This document shows positions 1 to 9,114 of a stretch of 64,000 nucleotides of DNA, in pieces. Source of the stretch: Carnobacterium viridans (GTDB lineage Bacteria > Bacillota > Bacilli > Lactobacillales > Carnobacteriaceae); NCBI RefSeq assembly GCF_900102725.1, contig NZ_FNJW01000008.1, positions 2,392,501 to 2,456,500 on the forward strand. The letters are read 5' to 3'. The notes beneath the pieces were generated by a model that was not told the DNA's origin, searched no databases, and saw nothing but the letters and a program-made list of their open reading frames with translations. The position numbers and the translations under genes were made by a program. The stretch's first letter is position 1, and every line of letters starts with the position of its first letter.

Positions 1-35
1 TAAAATGATAAATCTTAAAAATAGCTAAACCTATA

Positions 36-70
36 GGGTGTGAATGAAGAAATTCATTCATGCCTTTTTT
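36..70 (+). terminator. Intrinsic terminator of an upstream gene
   Basis: TGAATGA (41-47) pairs with TCATTCA (54-60), and G-U/G-C pairs extend the stem outward to about 37/64. Seven T follow. It most likely ends a plus-strand gene lying before the window. Confidence 0.7.
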
Positions 71-90
71 TGTGTCTAGTAAAAACCAAG

Positions 91-117
91 CGCCTATTCG
101 TTAAATTTAGGCGTTTT
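91..117 (+). terminator. Possible second terminator hairpin
   Basis: CGCCTA (91-96) pairs with TAGGCG (108-113), followed by TTTT. The stem is short and the U-tract weak, so this may be a back-up terminator or chance. The rest of 1-223 shows no gene. Confidence 0.35.
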
Positions 118-223
118 AAGGCCTTGAAATCCAAACTAAGATACTTATATGTAATTCTCTACAAAGATACTTAAAATAGCGTTATTTCATCCTGTCTAGG
201 TCTGTTATTCTCAAATACTGGAC

Positions 224-268
224 ACAAAAAAAGCAGTCCAAGAAATTTCTTTCTTGAACTGCTTTTTT
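224..268. terminator. Bidirectional terminator
   Basis: GCAGTCCAAGAAA pairs with TTTCTTGAACTGC with one mismatch. A-tracts and T-tracts flank both sides, so it can work on either strand. It lies just downstream of the minus-strand GlsB-like gene. Confidence 0.8.
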
Positions 269-278
269 ATGATTATTC

Positions 279-527
279 TTAACCTTTGCGTCTTCCAACA
301 ATAAGTGAGAAGATAAAAATTAAAATAATAGCTCCAATTAGTGCTGGAATAATCGCGAAACCGCCAATGATAGGTCCGAAATCGCTTAATAATGAACTAC
401 CGATCCATGATCCGATAAAACCAACAATAATGTTTCCGATAATTCCGCCTGGTACATCTTTACCAACTATCATACCTGCGATAGCTCCTAAAATTCCACC
501 TACAATTAATGACCAAATAAATCCCAT
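279..527 (-). CDS. GlsB/YeaQ/YmgE family membrane protein (transglycosylase-associated)
   Basis: An 82-residue, almost wholly hydrophobic protein with three predicted membrane segments and glycine-rich repeats (VGGILGAIAG, GNIIVGFIGSWIG). This is the hallmark of the GlsB/YeaQ transglycosylase-associated family. Family members are stress-induced in Gram-positive cocci and often sit beside Asp23/Gls24 genes; their biochemical role is unclear. The ATG at 527 is chosen because GGAGGA lies seven bases upstream; a TTG six codons earlier would overlap that ribosome binding site. Monocistronic, with its own terminator. Confidence 0.88.
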   Translation of the reverse strand: MGFIWSLIVGGILGAIAGMIVGKDVPGGIIGNIIVGFIGSWIGSSLLSDFGPIIGGFAIIPALIGAIILIFIFSLIVGRRKG

Positions 528-630
528 GTTCTTTTCCTCCTTCAAAAAATGTTATTCTCTATTACTCTTATTATTATAGTCACCTTTTGTTCACATATCA
601 AATGATATGCTCTTCGTAGTATCTGATGGA

Positions 631-684
631 TAAAAAAAGCATTTAGACAATCAATCGAAGGCTGCCAATTGATTATCTAAATGC
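631..684 (-). terminator. Terminator of the xpaC-telA operon
   Basis: GCATTTAGACAATCAAT (from 639) pairs with ATTGATTATCTAAATGC (668-684) with one mismatch. On the minus strand a run of T follows. It sits directly after the telA-like stop codon. Confidence 0.85.
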
Positions 685-690
685 AATTAT

Positions 691-1911
691 TTAACTTTTA
701 TCAGTTGTCAGTTCTAATAATTTATCACGTAAAGAGGTTTCCATAACGGATAATTCCCGTTCAGCTTCTTTTCGTTTGACTCGTCCATCTTGTTGAATTT
801 GCAATGTTTCTTGTAGAGTTTCAATTAAATCGTTTTGAGTTTTTTGCAAAGTCTCAATATCGATGATGCCGCGTTCGTTTTCTTTGGCAGTTTCAATAGA
901 TGAGATTTTTAACATTTCAGAATTCTTCTTCATTAAATCATTCGTTGTTTCGGATACTTGTCGTTGAGCTGTAACAGCATCTTTTTGACGAAGCAACGTA
1001 AGAGCAATCGCAATTTGGTTTTTCCAAAGAGGGATGGCCATATTAATCGAAGATTGGATTTTTTCAGCTAAGGCTTGATTGGTATTTTGAATCAAGCGAA
1101 TCTGTGGAGCTTGTTGAATCGTCATTTGACGCGCAAGTTTCAGATCATGGGTTCTTTTTTCTAAACGGTCTAAAAACTGATTTAAATCATTGACCGTTTG
1201 TACGTCCATTTGATTGGTACTCGTTTCCGCTTTTTTTACAGCCTCTGGAATAAGGTTATTAAGCAAATCGTCAATTTTTACTTCTCCAGCAGCGATGTAA
1301 ATATTTAAGGCATCAAAATAATCTTTGTTCTTATTATAAAGCTGTTCTAACATTAAATTATCGTTTAATAAACCGGCTTTTTCCTTATCTAATTTCACGG
1401 AAATCTTATCAATTTGTGCACCGATTTTTTGATATTTTGCAGTCATTTCATAAATTGATTTTTTTACACGGCCAAATATTTTTTTAAACATATTGCTATC
1501 TTCAGCACGCAAGTCTTCTGGGTTAGCTTCGTTTAAGCGATACATTAAATCATTTAAGGTATCACCAATTTCTCCAGTATCTTGGTTTTGAACATGATTT
1601 AACATAGAATGAGAAAACTCTCCAAGTTTTTGTTGCGCAGCTGAACCATACATCATAACAGATTGAGCGTTAGTGACATCAATTTGTTCAGCTAATGAAC
1701 GAGCTTGTTCTTGACGTTCTTTTGGCAAACTATCAATTAAGCGTGGCACTTGTTCTGTTTGGACCATTTCTTTTTCAATTTGTTCTTGTTTTTGTAAAAC
1801 AGGTGCGTTTTCAGATACATCTCCGAAAGGATTAGCTAATAAACTTTCTAATTCAGAGTCGACTTCTTTGACTGTAGAAGATTGTTTTAGTACTTCGTTT
1901 TCTTTATCCAT
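691..1911 (-). CDS. telA: TelA family protein (toxic anion resistance)
   Basis: A 406-residue, mostly helical and charged cytoplasmic protein matching the TelA/YaaN family, named for tellurite resistance and linked to cell-envelope stress tolerance. No catalytic motif is visible. It lies 19 bp downstream of an XpaC-like gene on the same strand, the pairing known from Bacillus xpaC-yaaN, which supports both calls. AAGGAG precedes the ATG at a normal distance. Its molecular function is not established. Confidence 0.88.
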   Translation of the reverse strand: MDKENEVLKQSSTVKEVDSELESLLANPFGDVSENAPVLQKQEQIEKEMVQTEQVPRLIDSLPKERQEQARSLAEQIDVTNAQSVMMYGSAAQQKLGEFSHSMLNHVQNQDTGEIGDTLNDLMYRLNEANPEDLRAEDSNMFKKIFGRVKKSIYEMTAKYQKIGAQIDKISVKLDKEKAGLLNDNLMLEQLYNKNKDYFDALNIYIAAGEVKIDDLLNNLIPEAVKKAETSTNQMDVQTVNDLNQFLDRLEKRTHDLKLARQMTIQQAPQIRLIQNTNQALAEKIQSSINMAIPLWKNQIAIALTLLRQKDAVTAQRQVSETTNDLMKKNSEMLKISSIETAKENERGIIDIETLQKTQNDLIETLQETLQIQQDGRVKRKEAERELSVMETSLRDKLLELTTDKS

Positions 1912-1930
1912 CTTACCATCTCCTTAAAGA

Positions 1931-2635
1931 TTATAATTCTTCTGATTCTATTGATTGTGTATGACCATTATCGCGTTCAATTGCTTTCTTTGCAAGCTCT
2001 ACCTCTATGGCCATATCTTCAAAATCATCAGATTTAAACAGAACATAATCTTCAGCAATCAATTGACACATTTCATCTATTGTAGAGGCACTTTCGTCAA
2101 GAATATCAAAGGTTGATTTATTTTTTACTTCATGTTGACTAATTTCCAAATATTTATCTGTTAAATCGGTTAAAGAAGGGAGGTGGACATATAAAAATTT
2201 GTCGACTTCATGTAAACGATTGGGTTCTTCAGTGATACCTTTAAATAAAGATTTAGACAACTGGATTGTATTGTTTCGTTTTTCAATTGCTTCAAGTTTT
2301 GAAACACTGTGAAGGTTTTTTTCTAAGCGTAATAATTTTAATTTAGCTGTATGCATGGTTTCTCTAAAAAATTTAATTTCTTCCTTAGACATTCCTTTAG
2401 ATTTATAAAAAGCTTCTTTTTCAGGAGATAAACGATTTAGCTTTTTTAAAGACCTAGAATCCTCATTGACGGATTGCTTATAGATAAAGAAGGCTCCTAT
2501 AGCCATACTGATAATCAAGGACAAGAATAAATCAAAACCGAATAGAAAGTGGACAATAACGAAGATTAAAATAGTTGATAAACTGGTCAAGGTGTAATAA
2601 AAAATGTCACCTAAACTTTTGATATTTTTTTTCAT
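1931..2635 (-). CDS. xpaC: XpaC-like 5-bromo-4-chloroindolyl phosphate hydrolysis family protein
   Basis: About 234 residues with two adjacent N-terminal membrane segments (roughly residues 10-50) and a long charged helical cytoplasmic tail. This is the layout of the XpaC family, named after a Bacillus X-phos hydrolysis phenotype. First gene of the two-gene xpaC-telA operon. The ATG at 2635 is preferred over the GTG at 2644 because TTGGAG is correctly spaced for it. Real enzymatic activity of the family is doubtful. Confidence 0.8.
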   Translation of the reverse strand: MKKNIKSLGDIFYYTLTSLSTILIFVIVHFLFGFDLFLSLIISMAIGAFFIYKQSVNEDSRSLKKLNRLSPEKEAFYKSKGMSKEEIKFFRETMHTAKLKLLRLEKNLHSVSKLEAIEKRNNTIQLSKSLFKGITEEPNRLHEVDKFLYVHLPSLTDLTDKYLEISQHEVKNKSTFDILDESASTIDEMCQLIAEDYVLFKSDDFEDMAIEVELAKKAIERDNGHTQSIESEEL

Positions 2636-2886
2636 ATTTTTCACTCCAATAATTTATTTTTTTAATTGTTTTTAAGTTTTATTTTCTTACTCTTATTTTA
2701 GCATAAATAAGAGTGAATCTCCTATCAGACCTAAGAATGATTTCTTGCTACAACTAATGAAGTGGAGTAGCTTGTAGACAGTCTATAATTTATTTATAGA
2801 AAAGCAAGGAATGTAGACTTAATTGAAAAAAATGAAAAGGAGAGTTATGATAAGGCATAAGAAAATTTTTTTATGGAGGAAATAAA

Positions 2887-3438
2887 ATGATATTTGAAGA
2901 GAAAACACTCTCTACTGAAACTGTATACAAGGGGAATTTGATTGATTTTGTAGTGGATACTATTGAATTGCCTAATGGAGAAACGGCTACTAGAGAATTG
3001 GTTAAACATCCTGGTGCAGTAGCGATTATGGCGTTCACAGATGACAATAAAATGATTTTTGTTAAGCAATACCGAAAAGCCATTGAGCAAGTTCTTTTAG
3101 AGATTCCTGCTGGGAAAATTGATTTAACAGATGAAACTCCCTTGGAAACAGGAAAAAGAGAATTAGAAGAAGAAACCGGGTTCCAAGCAGAATCATTTGA
3201 AATGGAAACATCTTTTTATACTTCTCCAGGATTTGCAAATGAACTGATTTATGTTTATTCTGCTAAGGGACTTAAAAAAGTTGAAAATCCTCTTGCTCAA
3301 GATGAAGATGAATTTATTGAATTAGTTTACTTAACGTTTGATGAGGCTTGGGAAGCTTATGAGAACCACTTGATTTACGATGCAAAAACAGTATATGCTC
3401 TCATTGCTTGGAAACTTAAATTAGCCACAACGAAATAG
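2887..3438 (+). CDS. nudF: ADP-ribose pyrophosphatase (NUDIX hydrolase)
   Basis: A 183-residue NUDIX hydrolase expected to cleave ADP-ribose to AMP and ribose-5-phosphate. The NUDIX box is clear around residues 77-100 (start GKIDLTDE, end RELEEETG). One residue is inserted between the first Gly and the Glu compared with the canonical GX5EX7RE spacing; the metal-binding RELEEE core is intact. GGAGG precedes the ATG. It opens a three-gene run with a small membrane protein and mtnN, spacings 18 and 20 bp, probably one operon ending at the hairpin at 4425. Confidence 0.9.
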   Translation: MIFEEKTLSTETVYKGNLIDFVVDTIELPNGETATRELVKHPGAVAIMAFTDDNKMIFVKQYRKAIEQVLLEIPAGKIDLTDETPLETGKRELEEETGFQAESFEMETSFYTSPGFANELIYVYSAKGLKKVENPLAQDEDEFIELVYLTFDEAWEAYENHLIYDAKTVYALIAWKLKLATTK

Positions 3439-3456
3439 AAAGGGTGATTTTACTAG

Positions 3457-3708
3457 ATGGATCCAAAAACTAGAGCAGAAATTAGAAAAGAAAATGAATT
3501 AAAAGAAAAAGATCAAAAGAAAAGAGATAAAGAACGCGAAAAAGTTGAGCGAGAATACCAAAAGCAATTAGAAAAGGAAGGCATCGTTACGAAGAGCCGT
3601 AAGAATGAAAATGAAAAAGTTCGTGACAGAGGGCGTAAGCTGGATAAAATTATTTTAGTGGTAGCGATATTACTAGTTATTGTGTTGGCAATTGTATTTA
3701 TTATTTAG
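3457..3708 (+). CDS. Small tail-anchored membrane protein, unknown function
   Basis: 83 residues. The first ~60 are highly charged (Lys/Glu/Arg rich, probably a helical or coiled region), and one hydrophobic segment runs from about 64 to the end. This predicts a C-terminally anchored protein facing the cytoplasm. It lies between nudF and mtnN in the same transcription unit. I do not recognise the family and infer no function. Confidence 0.7.
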   Translation: MDPKTRAEIRKENELKEKDQKKRDKEREKVEREYQKQLEKEGIVTKSRKNENEKVRDRGRKLDKIILVVAILLVIVLAIVFII

Positions 3709-3728
3709 TCTAGAGAGGAATTTAAAGT

Positions 3729-4421
3729 ATGAAAATTGGGATTATCGGTGCTATGCAAGAAGAAGTAACCGTATTGAAAAATAGTATGAGCAATAAACAA
3801 GAGTGGGTAGAAGCGAATGCTTCGTTTGTATCTGGAAAAATTGAGCAAGTTGAAGTTATTTTAGTGCAATCCGGTATTGGAAAAGTTAATTCGGCCATTG
3901 CTGCAACGCTCTTGCTGTCTAAACACGAAGTGGATGCTATTATCAATACGGGGTCTGCTGGAGGAATAGGAGAAGGACTATCTGTAGGAGATGTGGTTAT
4001 TTCAACTGAAATGGCTTATCATGATGTTGATGCAACAGTCTTTGATTACGTTATTGGACAAGTTCCTCAAATGCCTGCTCGTTATCAAGCAGACCGTTCT
4101 CTGGTTGAACAAACCAGCAAAGCGGCTAAAAAAGTAGGTTTGCAAATGGTTCAAGGGTTGATCCTGACAAGTGATTCTTTTATTGCAGATAAAAAAATTG
4201 TGGATCAAATTAAACACCACTTTCCAGATGCTTTGGCTTCTGAAATGGAAGGTGCAGCCATTGCACAAGTTTGTTACCAATTTGATAAACCCTTCGTTAT
4301 CGTAAGAGCTATGTCAGATGTAGCAGATGAAGAAGCAGGAATGAGTTTTGATGAATTTATTATTGATGCAGGTAAAAAATCTGCTGAAATGGTGATGGAG
4401 CTGTTAAAAAACTTATCTTGA
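3729..4421 (+). CDS. mtnN: 5'-methylthioadenosine/S-adenosylhomocysteine nucleosidase
   Basis: 230 residues, the usual length. The N-terminus MKIGIIGAMQEEV, the NTGSAGG loop and the SEMEGAAIAQV motif with the ribose-binding Glu are diagnostic of MTA/SAH nucleosidase (Pfs). It hydrolyses S-adenosylhomocysteine to adenine and S-ribosylhomocysteine, the substrate of LuxS encoded at 7218-7682, so both steps of the activated-methyl cycle are in this window. Last gene of the nudF operon. Confidence 0.97.
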   Translation: MKIGIIGAMQEEVTVLKNSMSNKQEWVEANASFVSGKIEQVEVILVQSGIGKVNSAIAATLLLSKHEVDAIINTGSAGGIGEGLSVGDVVISTEMAYHDVDATVFDYVIGQVPQMPARYQADRSLVEQTSKAAKKVGLQMVQGLILTSDSFIADKKIVDQIKHHFPDALASEMEGAAIAQVCYQFDKPFVIVRAMSDVADEEAGMSFDEFIIDAGKKSAEMVMELLKNLS

Positions 4422-4424
4422 TAT

Positions 4425-4474
4425 AAAAAAATGAAGAGACAAGGATGAAAATATCCTTGTCTCTTCATTTTTTT
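4425..4474. terminator. Strong terminator after mtnN
   Basis: A perfect 16-bp stem: ATGAAGAGACAAGGAT (4431-4446) with its complement (4453-4468), flanked by A7 and T7. It can serve both the nudF-mtnN operon and the convergent acetyltransferase gene. Confidence 0.95.
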
Positions 4475-4502
4475 AGTGGTGTAAGAAGTGCAAAGAATAA
4501 CG

Positions 4503-4976
4503 TTAGAGTTGTTTGTAAGCTACTTCAGTGTAAACTTCATATCCCAATTGCTGGTACACTTTTTTTGCTCTTTCATTATCAGACCAATAATGCAGTTCCA
4601 GTTGGGAAATGCCGCGTTCTTTTGCAAAGTTATCAGCAAATGCTAAAAGTTTTTTGCTTAGGCCTTTTCCTTGGTAAGCCGGCATGATTAAGATATGGTG
4701 CAAGTATAATCTAGTGTAACCATAACGATAAACCGTTTCTGCTACAGCTTCTTCCTCTAACCAAAGATAAGCCGCAATTTGTTCGCGTTCTTGCTGATCA
4801 TCTATCCAAAGAAATACTTGTTGTTTTGGATTTTTAAATCGTTCTTGAAAATAATGTAAGATTGCTTCTTCATCGTATGGTTTGAAAAAATTAGGATACA
4901 TTTCTTTATGTTTTTCTTGCATGACATATCCTAATTTTGCCATTAGTTGCGCATCTCTTGTTTCAATAATCTTCAT
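4503..4976 (-). CDS. GNAT family N-acetyltransferase
   Basis: 157 residues with the GNAT acetyl-CoA site at about residues 95-110: HHILIMPAYQGKGLSKKLL carries the Q/R-x-x-G-x-G/A loop. The C-terminal WSDNERAKKVYQQLGY segment is also typical. The substrate cannot be predicted. Convergent with mtnN. The ATG at 4976 is the only reasonable start; the upstream ribosome binding site is weak. Confidence 0.85.
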   Translation of the reverse strand: MKIIETRDAQLMAKLGYVMQEKHKEMYPNFFKPYDEEAILHYFQERFKNPKQQVFLWIDDQQEREQIAAYLWLEEEAVAETVYRYGYTRLYLHHILIMPAYQGKGLSKKLLAFADNFAKERGISQLELHYWSDNERAKKVYQQLGYEVYTEVAYKQL

Positions 4977-5196
4977 ATTAAAGCCTCACTTATATTTAAT
5001 TTTCTAAATTATACACACCATAATAGTTTATCATGAGAAGGAAGAAAATAAAAATAGTAGATTTCTGAATACACATATAAAAAATGAAATAAGGTTTGCT
5101 ATAAAAGCGTAAACATTTTAAAATAGAGATATTATATCTAATCATATTAAACTCGTTCATTGGTGGAAGACAAAATTAGTAGGAAAGAGGCTTTAA

Positions 5197-5763
5197 GTGG
5201 TGACTATTATAGAAACGGAGCGTTTACTACTCGTACCTTATCAATTATCCTTTATTGAAGCTACACTAACTGGGGATGATAAATTACAGGAAGTGTCTGG
5301 TTATAGTGTTGCACAAGAATGGCCGGGTGTAGAATTTTTCTTTTATCTACCGTATGTGCTTGAAACAGTAAAACAAGACAAAATAAAAGAAAAATGGACC
5401 TATTTAGTGATCCTTAAAACTGAACAAAAAATTATTGGAGAAGTCAGTGCACAAGGCAATCCTGAACTGACGGGTGAAGCAGAGTTGGGTTATGGCATAG
5501 TAGAGGCCTATGCGGGTAATGGATATGCCACGGAAGGAGCGCAAGCTTTTTTAGATTGGCTTTTAACTGAGAATATCAAAAGTGTAAAAGCTAAAACATA
5601 TTTGTATCATAAGAAATCGCAACATATTTTAAAAAAATTAGGGTTTGTAAAAACAGGTGAAGGTTTATTTACTGGAGGAGACAGGGTAGCTTATTATGAA
5701 TGGCAATCCAATTCAATCACATCTATAAACAGTGAAGGATACGAAAAAAAAGCTAAAGGATAA
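5197..5763 (+). CDS. RimJ/RimL-type GNAT N-acetyltransferase
   Basis: 188 residues beginning with the ETERLLLVPY signature common at the N-terminus of RimL-like acetyltransferases. LGYGIVEAYAGNGYATEGAQAF (about residues 95-116) is the acetyl-CoA loop, and HILKKLGFVKTGEG is the C-terminal motif. Start is GTG with GAAAGAGG upstream. The last ~20 residues are polar, and the stop codon lies inside a hairpin loop. Substrate unknown. Confidence 0.82.
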   Translation: MVTIIETERLLLVPYQLSFIEATLTGDDKLQEVSGYSVAQEWPGVEFFFYLPYVLETVKQDKIKEKWTYLVILKTEQKIIGEVSAQGNPELTGEAELGYGIVEAYAGNGYATEGAQAFLDWLLTENIKSVKAKTYLYHKKSQHILKKLGFVKTGEGLFTGGDRVAYYEWQSNSITSINSEGYEKKAKG

Positions 5764-5776
5764 CGATTTAGCTTTT
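5748..5776. terminator. Terminator shared by convergent genes
   Basis: AAAAGCTAAA (5748-5757) pairs with TTTAGCTTTT (5767-5776) around a 9-nt loop that contains the TAA stop of the plus-strand acetyltransferase gene. The stem is mostly A-T, so strength is modest. Confidence 0.5.
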
Positions 5777-5787
5777 CACCGTATTCA

Positions 5788-6228
5788 TTATGAGAATAAT
5801 TTTTTGAAAAAAGACGGTTTCTTGTTCTCTTCTTTAGGAGGAGTCCTTAAAGGATATTTAACGGCTACGTCCACTTCAGTTTCATCAACTGCAGTCGATG
5901 AGACATAAATCAATCCAAGTGGACTACGTAGAGCTCCTTCATCAGATACGATCCGAAAAGAACAATTATATTCTTGGCATAGCTTGATATAGGGAGTTAA
6001 TTTGCTCATATCGATTTGTCCATTTAAGAGCAATTGTTGATTTGGATGAAGTTGAATTTCTTGTTTTAAAGCATCAATATAGTTTTCAGAAATAAGTTGT
6101 TCAATAGTCATGGATAAATAGACACGTTCTCTAAGACTGCCAAAATATTTATTTCTTTCATCAGGATTTGTTTTTTTATTTCCATGTATACCTTTTGATA
6201 AATAGTCTTGAGTCTCTCTGTCAGCCAT
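5788..6228 (-). CDS. YueI family protein (DUF1694)
   Basis: 146 residues resembling the YueI/DUF1694 family of Firmicutes: an N-terminal KYFGSLRERVYLSMTIEQL segment and a compact alpha/beta core with conserved GALRSPLGLIYVSS. The family fold resembles a pyrimidine/ribose-type alpha/beta domain, but the function is unknown. The last ~20 residues are basic and disordered. AGGAGG precedes the start. Monocistronic. Confidence 0.78.
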   Translation of the reverse strand: MADRETQDYLSKGIHGNKKTNPDERNKYFGSLRERVYLSMTIEQLISENYIDALKQEIQLHPNQQLLLNGQIDMSKLTPYIKLCQEYNCSFRIVSDEGALRSPLGLIYVSSTAVDETEVDVAVKYPLRTPPKEENKKPSFFKKLFS

Positions 6229-6526
6229 TTCAAAACCCTCCTTTTATAGTCATTGTTAATGAATTAAAGTTTTAATGTTCTCTTAGATTAAAAAACAGTA
6301 TAGCATGAACCCCACCGAAATAAAAATATTTTATATTTTGTCAAGCTGACAAAGAAAAGTTGAAAAATATGGATAAAAAATCTTATAAAAGCAACAATAT
6401 GAATGAAATCATGCCTTGATAGGTTAAAGATGTGATTTCATAAAATAGTGATTTCTATAAAAACAATCTAATTTGACTATTCATTTAGTAGAATAGAGAC
6501 AAGAATCAAGTTCAAGGAGTGGAAGA

Positions 6527-7156
6527 ATGGATAATGTCACGTTTACCAAAGACGATTTTGCGGTGTTTACTATTGAAGGGCTAGAACCTAGAATGTCAGC
6601 CATTCGAAAACAAATTCAACCAAAGTTTCATCTACTAGGACAGGGACTAGCAAAGGAGTTAGCAGCTGAATTGAATAAAGAAAGCCTGCCTGTTCATATT
6701 GCCCAACATATAAGAAGAACCAAGAATGCTCCAAAAGATACTTGGATGGCGATTGGTGGGAATAAAAGAGGGTACAAAAAATACCCTCATTTTCAATTAG
6801 GTTTATATGGAACACATATTTTTATTTGGTTGGCTTTTATTGATAATCCTCTGCATGAAGAAAAAATAGCTCAGAAAATTATCGAGGAACCAACTTTATT
6901 ATTTGATGTGCCTAATGATTATGTTGTTTCATGGGATCACACAAAAGAACAAGTGATCCCAATTCATCAAGCCGAATTACTTAGTGGATTAATGCGATGG
7001 AAAACGGTCAAAAAGGGAGAATTTTTAATTGGAAGACAGATTTTGGCCAATGATCCACTTTTGATGAATCCAAATCAGACCCAAAACTATATACTTGAAA
7101 CATTTATGCAGTTATTGCCATTGTATAAACAGGCTTACAGTGTACATGAACTATAA
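6527..7156 (+). CDS. UPF0637/YktB family protein (DUF1054)
   Basis: 209 residues, the normal family length, starting with FTKDDFAVFTIEGLEPRMSAIR, the recognisable N-terminus of the YktB/DUF1054 family. Cytoplasmic with no membrane segment; function unknown. CAAGGAGTGG precedes the ATG. Monocistronic, ended by a strong shared terminator. The 298 bp upstream are AT-rich and show no gene. Confidence 0.85.
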   Translation: MDNVTFTKDDFAVFTIEGLEPRMSAIRKQIQPKFHLLGQGLAKELAAELNKESLPVHIAQHIRRTKNAPKDTWMAIGGNKRGYKKYPHFQLGLYGTHIFIWLAFIDNPLHEEKIAQKIIEEPTLLFDVPNDYVVSWDHTKEQVIPIHQAELLSGLMRWKTVKKGEFLIGRQILANDPLLMNPNQTQNYILETFMQLLPLYKQAYSVHEL

Positions 7157-7168
7157 GAAATCAGCAGT

Positions 7169-7216
7169 TAAAAAAAGGGTTCAACACGATAATTATCGCG
7201 TTGAACCCTTTTTTAG
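7169..7216. terminator. Bidirectional terminator between yktB-like gene and luxS
   Basis: AAAAAAGGGTTCAAC pairs with GTTGAACCCTTTTTT, with CGATAATTATCG extending the stem after one mismatch. A/T tracts on both sides suit both convergent genes. Confidence 0.92.
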
Positions 7217-7217
7217 A

Positions 7218-7682
7218 TTAAGCAAATACAATGTGCCATTCATTTCGTTTAGATAAGAAATCTTTTGCTAATTGTTGTGCACCTTCTAAAGTATGATGAG
7301 CTGCCCAACCACATTGAGTTTCGTTACTTGCTGGAACTTCAGTAGCTATTAAAACGTCTTCCATTGTTTTTTGTAAAACTTCTAAAATTTCATCATAATT
7401 CTCATGGTTGATAACGGTTAGATAAAAACCTGTTTGGCAACCCATAGGACCAAAATCGATAATATAATCTGCATGGTTACGGATCAATTCTGCAGTTAAA
7501 TGTTCTAGTGAATGGACACTCATCATATCCATATGTTCTTTATTTGGTTGTGAGAAACGGACATCATATTTTAAAATTTTATCTCCATTTAATCCCATTT
7601 TTTTATCGGCTAATCTAACATAAGGTGCTTTAACTTTTGTATGATCTAAGTTAAAACTTTCCACATTCATTTTGCTTGTCAT
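7218..7682 (-). CDS. luxS: S-ribosylhomocysteine lyase (AI-2 synthase)
   Basis: About 154 residues. Cleaves S-ribosylhomocysteine to homocysteine and the AI-2 precursor DPD. Zinc ligands are visible in HSLEH (residues 57-61) and a later Cys in QCGWAAHH; the catalytic Cys lies in MGCQTGFY. The ATG at 7682 is taken because AGGAG lies ten bases upstream; a GTG at 7688 is the alternative. Works downstream of MtnN encoded at 3729-4421. Monocistronic. Confidence 0.97.
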   Translation of the reverse strand: MTSKMNVESFNLDHTKVKAPYVRLADKKMGLNGDKILKYDVRFSQPNKEHMDMMSVHSLEHLTAELIRNHADYIIDFGPMGCQTGFYLTVINHENYDEILEVLQKTMEDVLIATEVPASNETQCGWAAHHTLEGAQQLAKDFLSKRNEWHIVFA

Positions 7683-7792
7683 CAACACTACACTCCTTAT
7701 TTTCTTCTAATGTTATTTAAGTTCCTATTCATTAGTGTACCACTTTTAGCTTCAGACTAAAAATAGTTATTTTTCAGCAGAGTTTCTAGAAA

Positions 7793-7823
7793 ATAAAAAA
7801 CGCTGAATGAAAATCTCAGCGTT
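7793..7823 (-). terminator. Terminator of the 56-residue gene
   Basis: On the minus strand AACGCTGA pairs with TTCAGCGTT around an 8-nt loop and is followed by T6. The stop codon of the small gene lies in the first arm. Confidence 0.75.
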
Positions 7824-7986
7824 TATCGTTGTTGTCATTATCTTTTTTTTCATTAAATTTACGGACAATAAATTCATAGTTTATAAGGGCATTAAAATCA
7901 TCTTGAAAATGAATCACTATTTTGGACTTGTTGCTCTTTAATTTGACGGCAGGACCAGTAACTTCAACTACTGTATGGTTAGACAC
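7816..7986 (-). CDS. Small conserved-looking protein, unknown function
   Basis: A 56-residue reading frame starting at GTG, with AAGGAG eight bases upstream and a terminator overlapping its stop, so it is a well-formed small gene. The product starts MSNHTVVEVTGPAVKLKSN, contains an alternating hydrophobic stretch (KIVIHFQDDF) and ends in a charged Asp/Asn/Lys tail. No signal peptide or membrane segment. I do not recognise the family. Confidence 0.6.
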   Translation of the reverse strand: MSNHTVVEVTGPAVKLKSNKSKIVIHFQDDFNALINYEFIVRKFNEKKDNDNNDKR

Positions 7987-8229
7987 ACTGTACACTCCTT
8001 TTTAATTAAATGAAATGGGGTAAATGACTATTTAAATTAAATATATATGGATAAAAAAGAATAATTGCTATTTATTAATCAACAAAGCTTACCATAAAAA
8101 TGTGGAAATTAAAATATACTTGAACTCCTTTTTTGAAATTCTCATCAAATTCATATAAAAATTGATTATCAGCCATTGGAAACGGTTGTTCATTTAGAAA
8201 AACTACCTAATTTTTCTAAAAAACAGAAC

Positions 8230-8275
8230 AAAAAAAGAACCAACGGAATGAATCTAGCCATTCCGTTGGTTCTTA
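8230..8275 (-). terminator. Terminator of rpsD
   Basis: AAGAACCAACGGAATG pairs perfectly with CATTCCGTTGGTTCTT around an 8-nt loop, with T7 following on the minus strand. The remaining 7,987-8,229 interval is AT-rich; I see no gene in it. Confidence 0.95.
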
Positions 8276-8287
8276 ATAAATTAGTTA

Positions 8288-8893
8288 TTAACGAGAGTAG
8301 TACTCAACGATGATTGTTTCATCGATTTCAGCAGATAATTCATCTCTTAATGGTAAACGGTTGTATGAACCTTCTAATTTTTCAACATCGAAAGTTACGT
8401 ATTCAGGACGGCCGAATAATGCTTCAGCAGCTGATTTAATAATATCCATGTTTTTAGATTTTTCACGTACAGAGATAACTTGTCCAACTGAAACGCTGTA
8501 TGATGGAATATCAACGCGTTTGCCATCAACAAGGATGTGGCCGTGATTTACTAATTGACGTGCTTGACGACGAGTAGTAGCTAAACCTAAACGGTAAACA
8601 ACATTGTCTAAACGTTGTTCTAAAAGGATCATGAAGTTTTCACCATGTTTACCTTCTTTGTTTTTACCAGCTTTTAAGAATAAGTTGCTAAATTGACGTT
8701 CGTTCATGCCAAACATGTGACGCAATTTTTGTTTTTCTTGTAATTGAAGACCGTATTCTGTTAATTTTTTACGGCTGTTTGGACCATGAGGACCTGGAGC
8801 GTAAGGACGGCGTTCGATTTCTTTACCTGTGCCAGAAAGTGAAATGCCTAAACGACGAGAAACTTTCCAACTTGGACCTGTATAACGTGACAT
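8288..8893 (-). CDS. rpsD: 30S ribosomal protein S4
   Basis: 201 residues. Starts [20 protein letters not shown] and carries the [15 protein letters not shown] segment and the S4 RNA-binding fold ([35 protein letters not shown]). It nucleates 16S rRNA assembly and in Firmicutes represses its own synthesis through its leader. The ATG at 8893 is chosen for family length and the perfectly placed GGAGGA. Monocistronic, with its own promoter, leader and terminator. Confidence 0.99.
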   Translation of the reverse strand: MSRYTGPSWKVSRRLGISLSGTGKEIERRPYAPGPHGPNSRKKLTEYGLQLQEKQKLRHMFGMNERQFSNLFLKAGKNKEGKHGENFMILLEQRLDNVVYRLGLATTRRQARQLVNHGHILVDGKRVDIPSYSVSVGQVISVREKSKNMDIIKSAAEALFGRPEYVTFDVEKLEGSYNRLPLRDELSAEIDETIIVEYYSR

Positions 8894-9069
8894 AATGTAA
8901 TTCCTCCAATAAATATTTTTTTTGGAGTAAAATAATAAGTTGAAGTTCAGTATTTCGTGCAGTCCATTTTTCAATCTTCACCTTTGCAGCCATAGGTTAC
9001 GCAATTGCACCATTACTGGCAATGAACTGTTGACGTGAATACCACTCTCACGCTGCATTATTTTACACA
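8894..9069 (-). promoter_or_regulatory. Long rpsD 5' leader, probable S4 autoregulatory RNA
   Basis: About 175 nt separate the promoter from the start codon, relatively GC-rich compared with surrounding spacers and containing several potential helices (for example GCAGCGTGAGAGTGG near the 5' end). Firmicute rpsD genes are known to carry an S4-binding leader, and the position fits. I did not fold it, so its class is inferred from context. Confidence 0.6.
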
Positions 9070-9075
9070 AACGCA

Positions 9076-9105
9076 ATTATACGCTATAAATCATTAGTAA
9101 GTCAA
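9076..9105 (-). promoter_or_regulatory. rpsD promoter
   Basis: On the minus strand, TTGACT (9105-9100), an 18-bp spacer and a perfect TATAAT (9081-9076). It starts immediately after the stop codon of the upstream GAF-domain gene. Confidence 0.85.
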
Positions 9106-9114
9106 GCCATTCTA

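Noticed and set aside
2645-2886. Promoter for nudF around TATAAT at 2784
   Set aside because: The -10 is perfect, but no -35-like hexamer lies at 16-18 bp, so I did not list it as a feature.
8087-8192. 33-34-codon frames on the minus strand upstream of the 56-residue gene
   Set aside because: No ribosome binding site, no good start and no context. Left as noncoding spacer.
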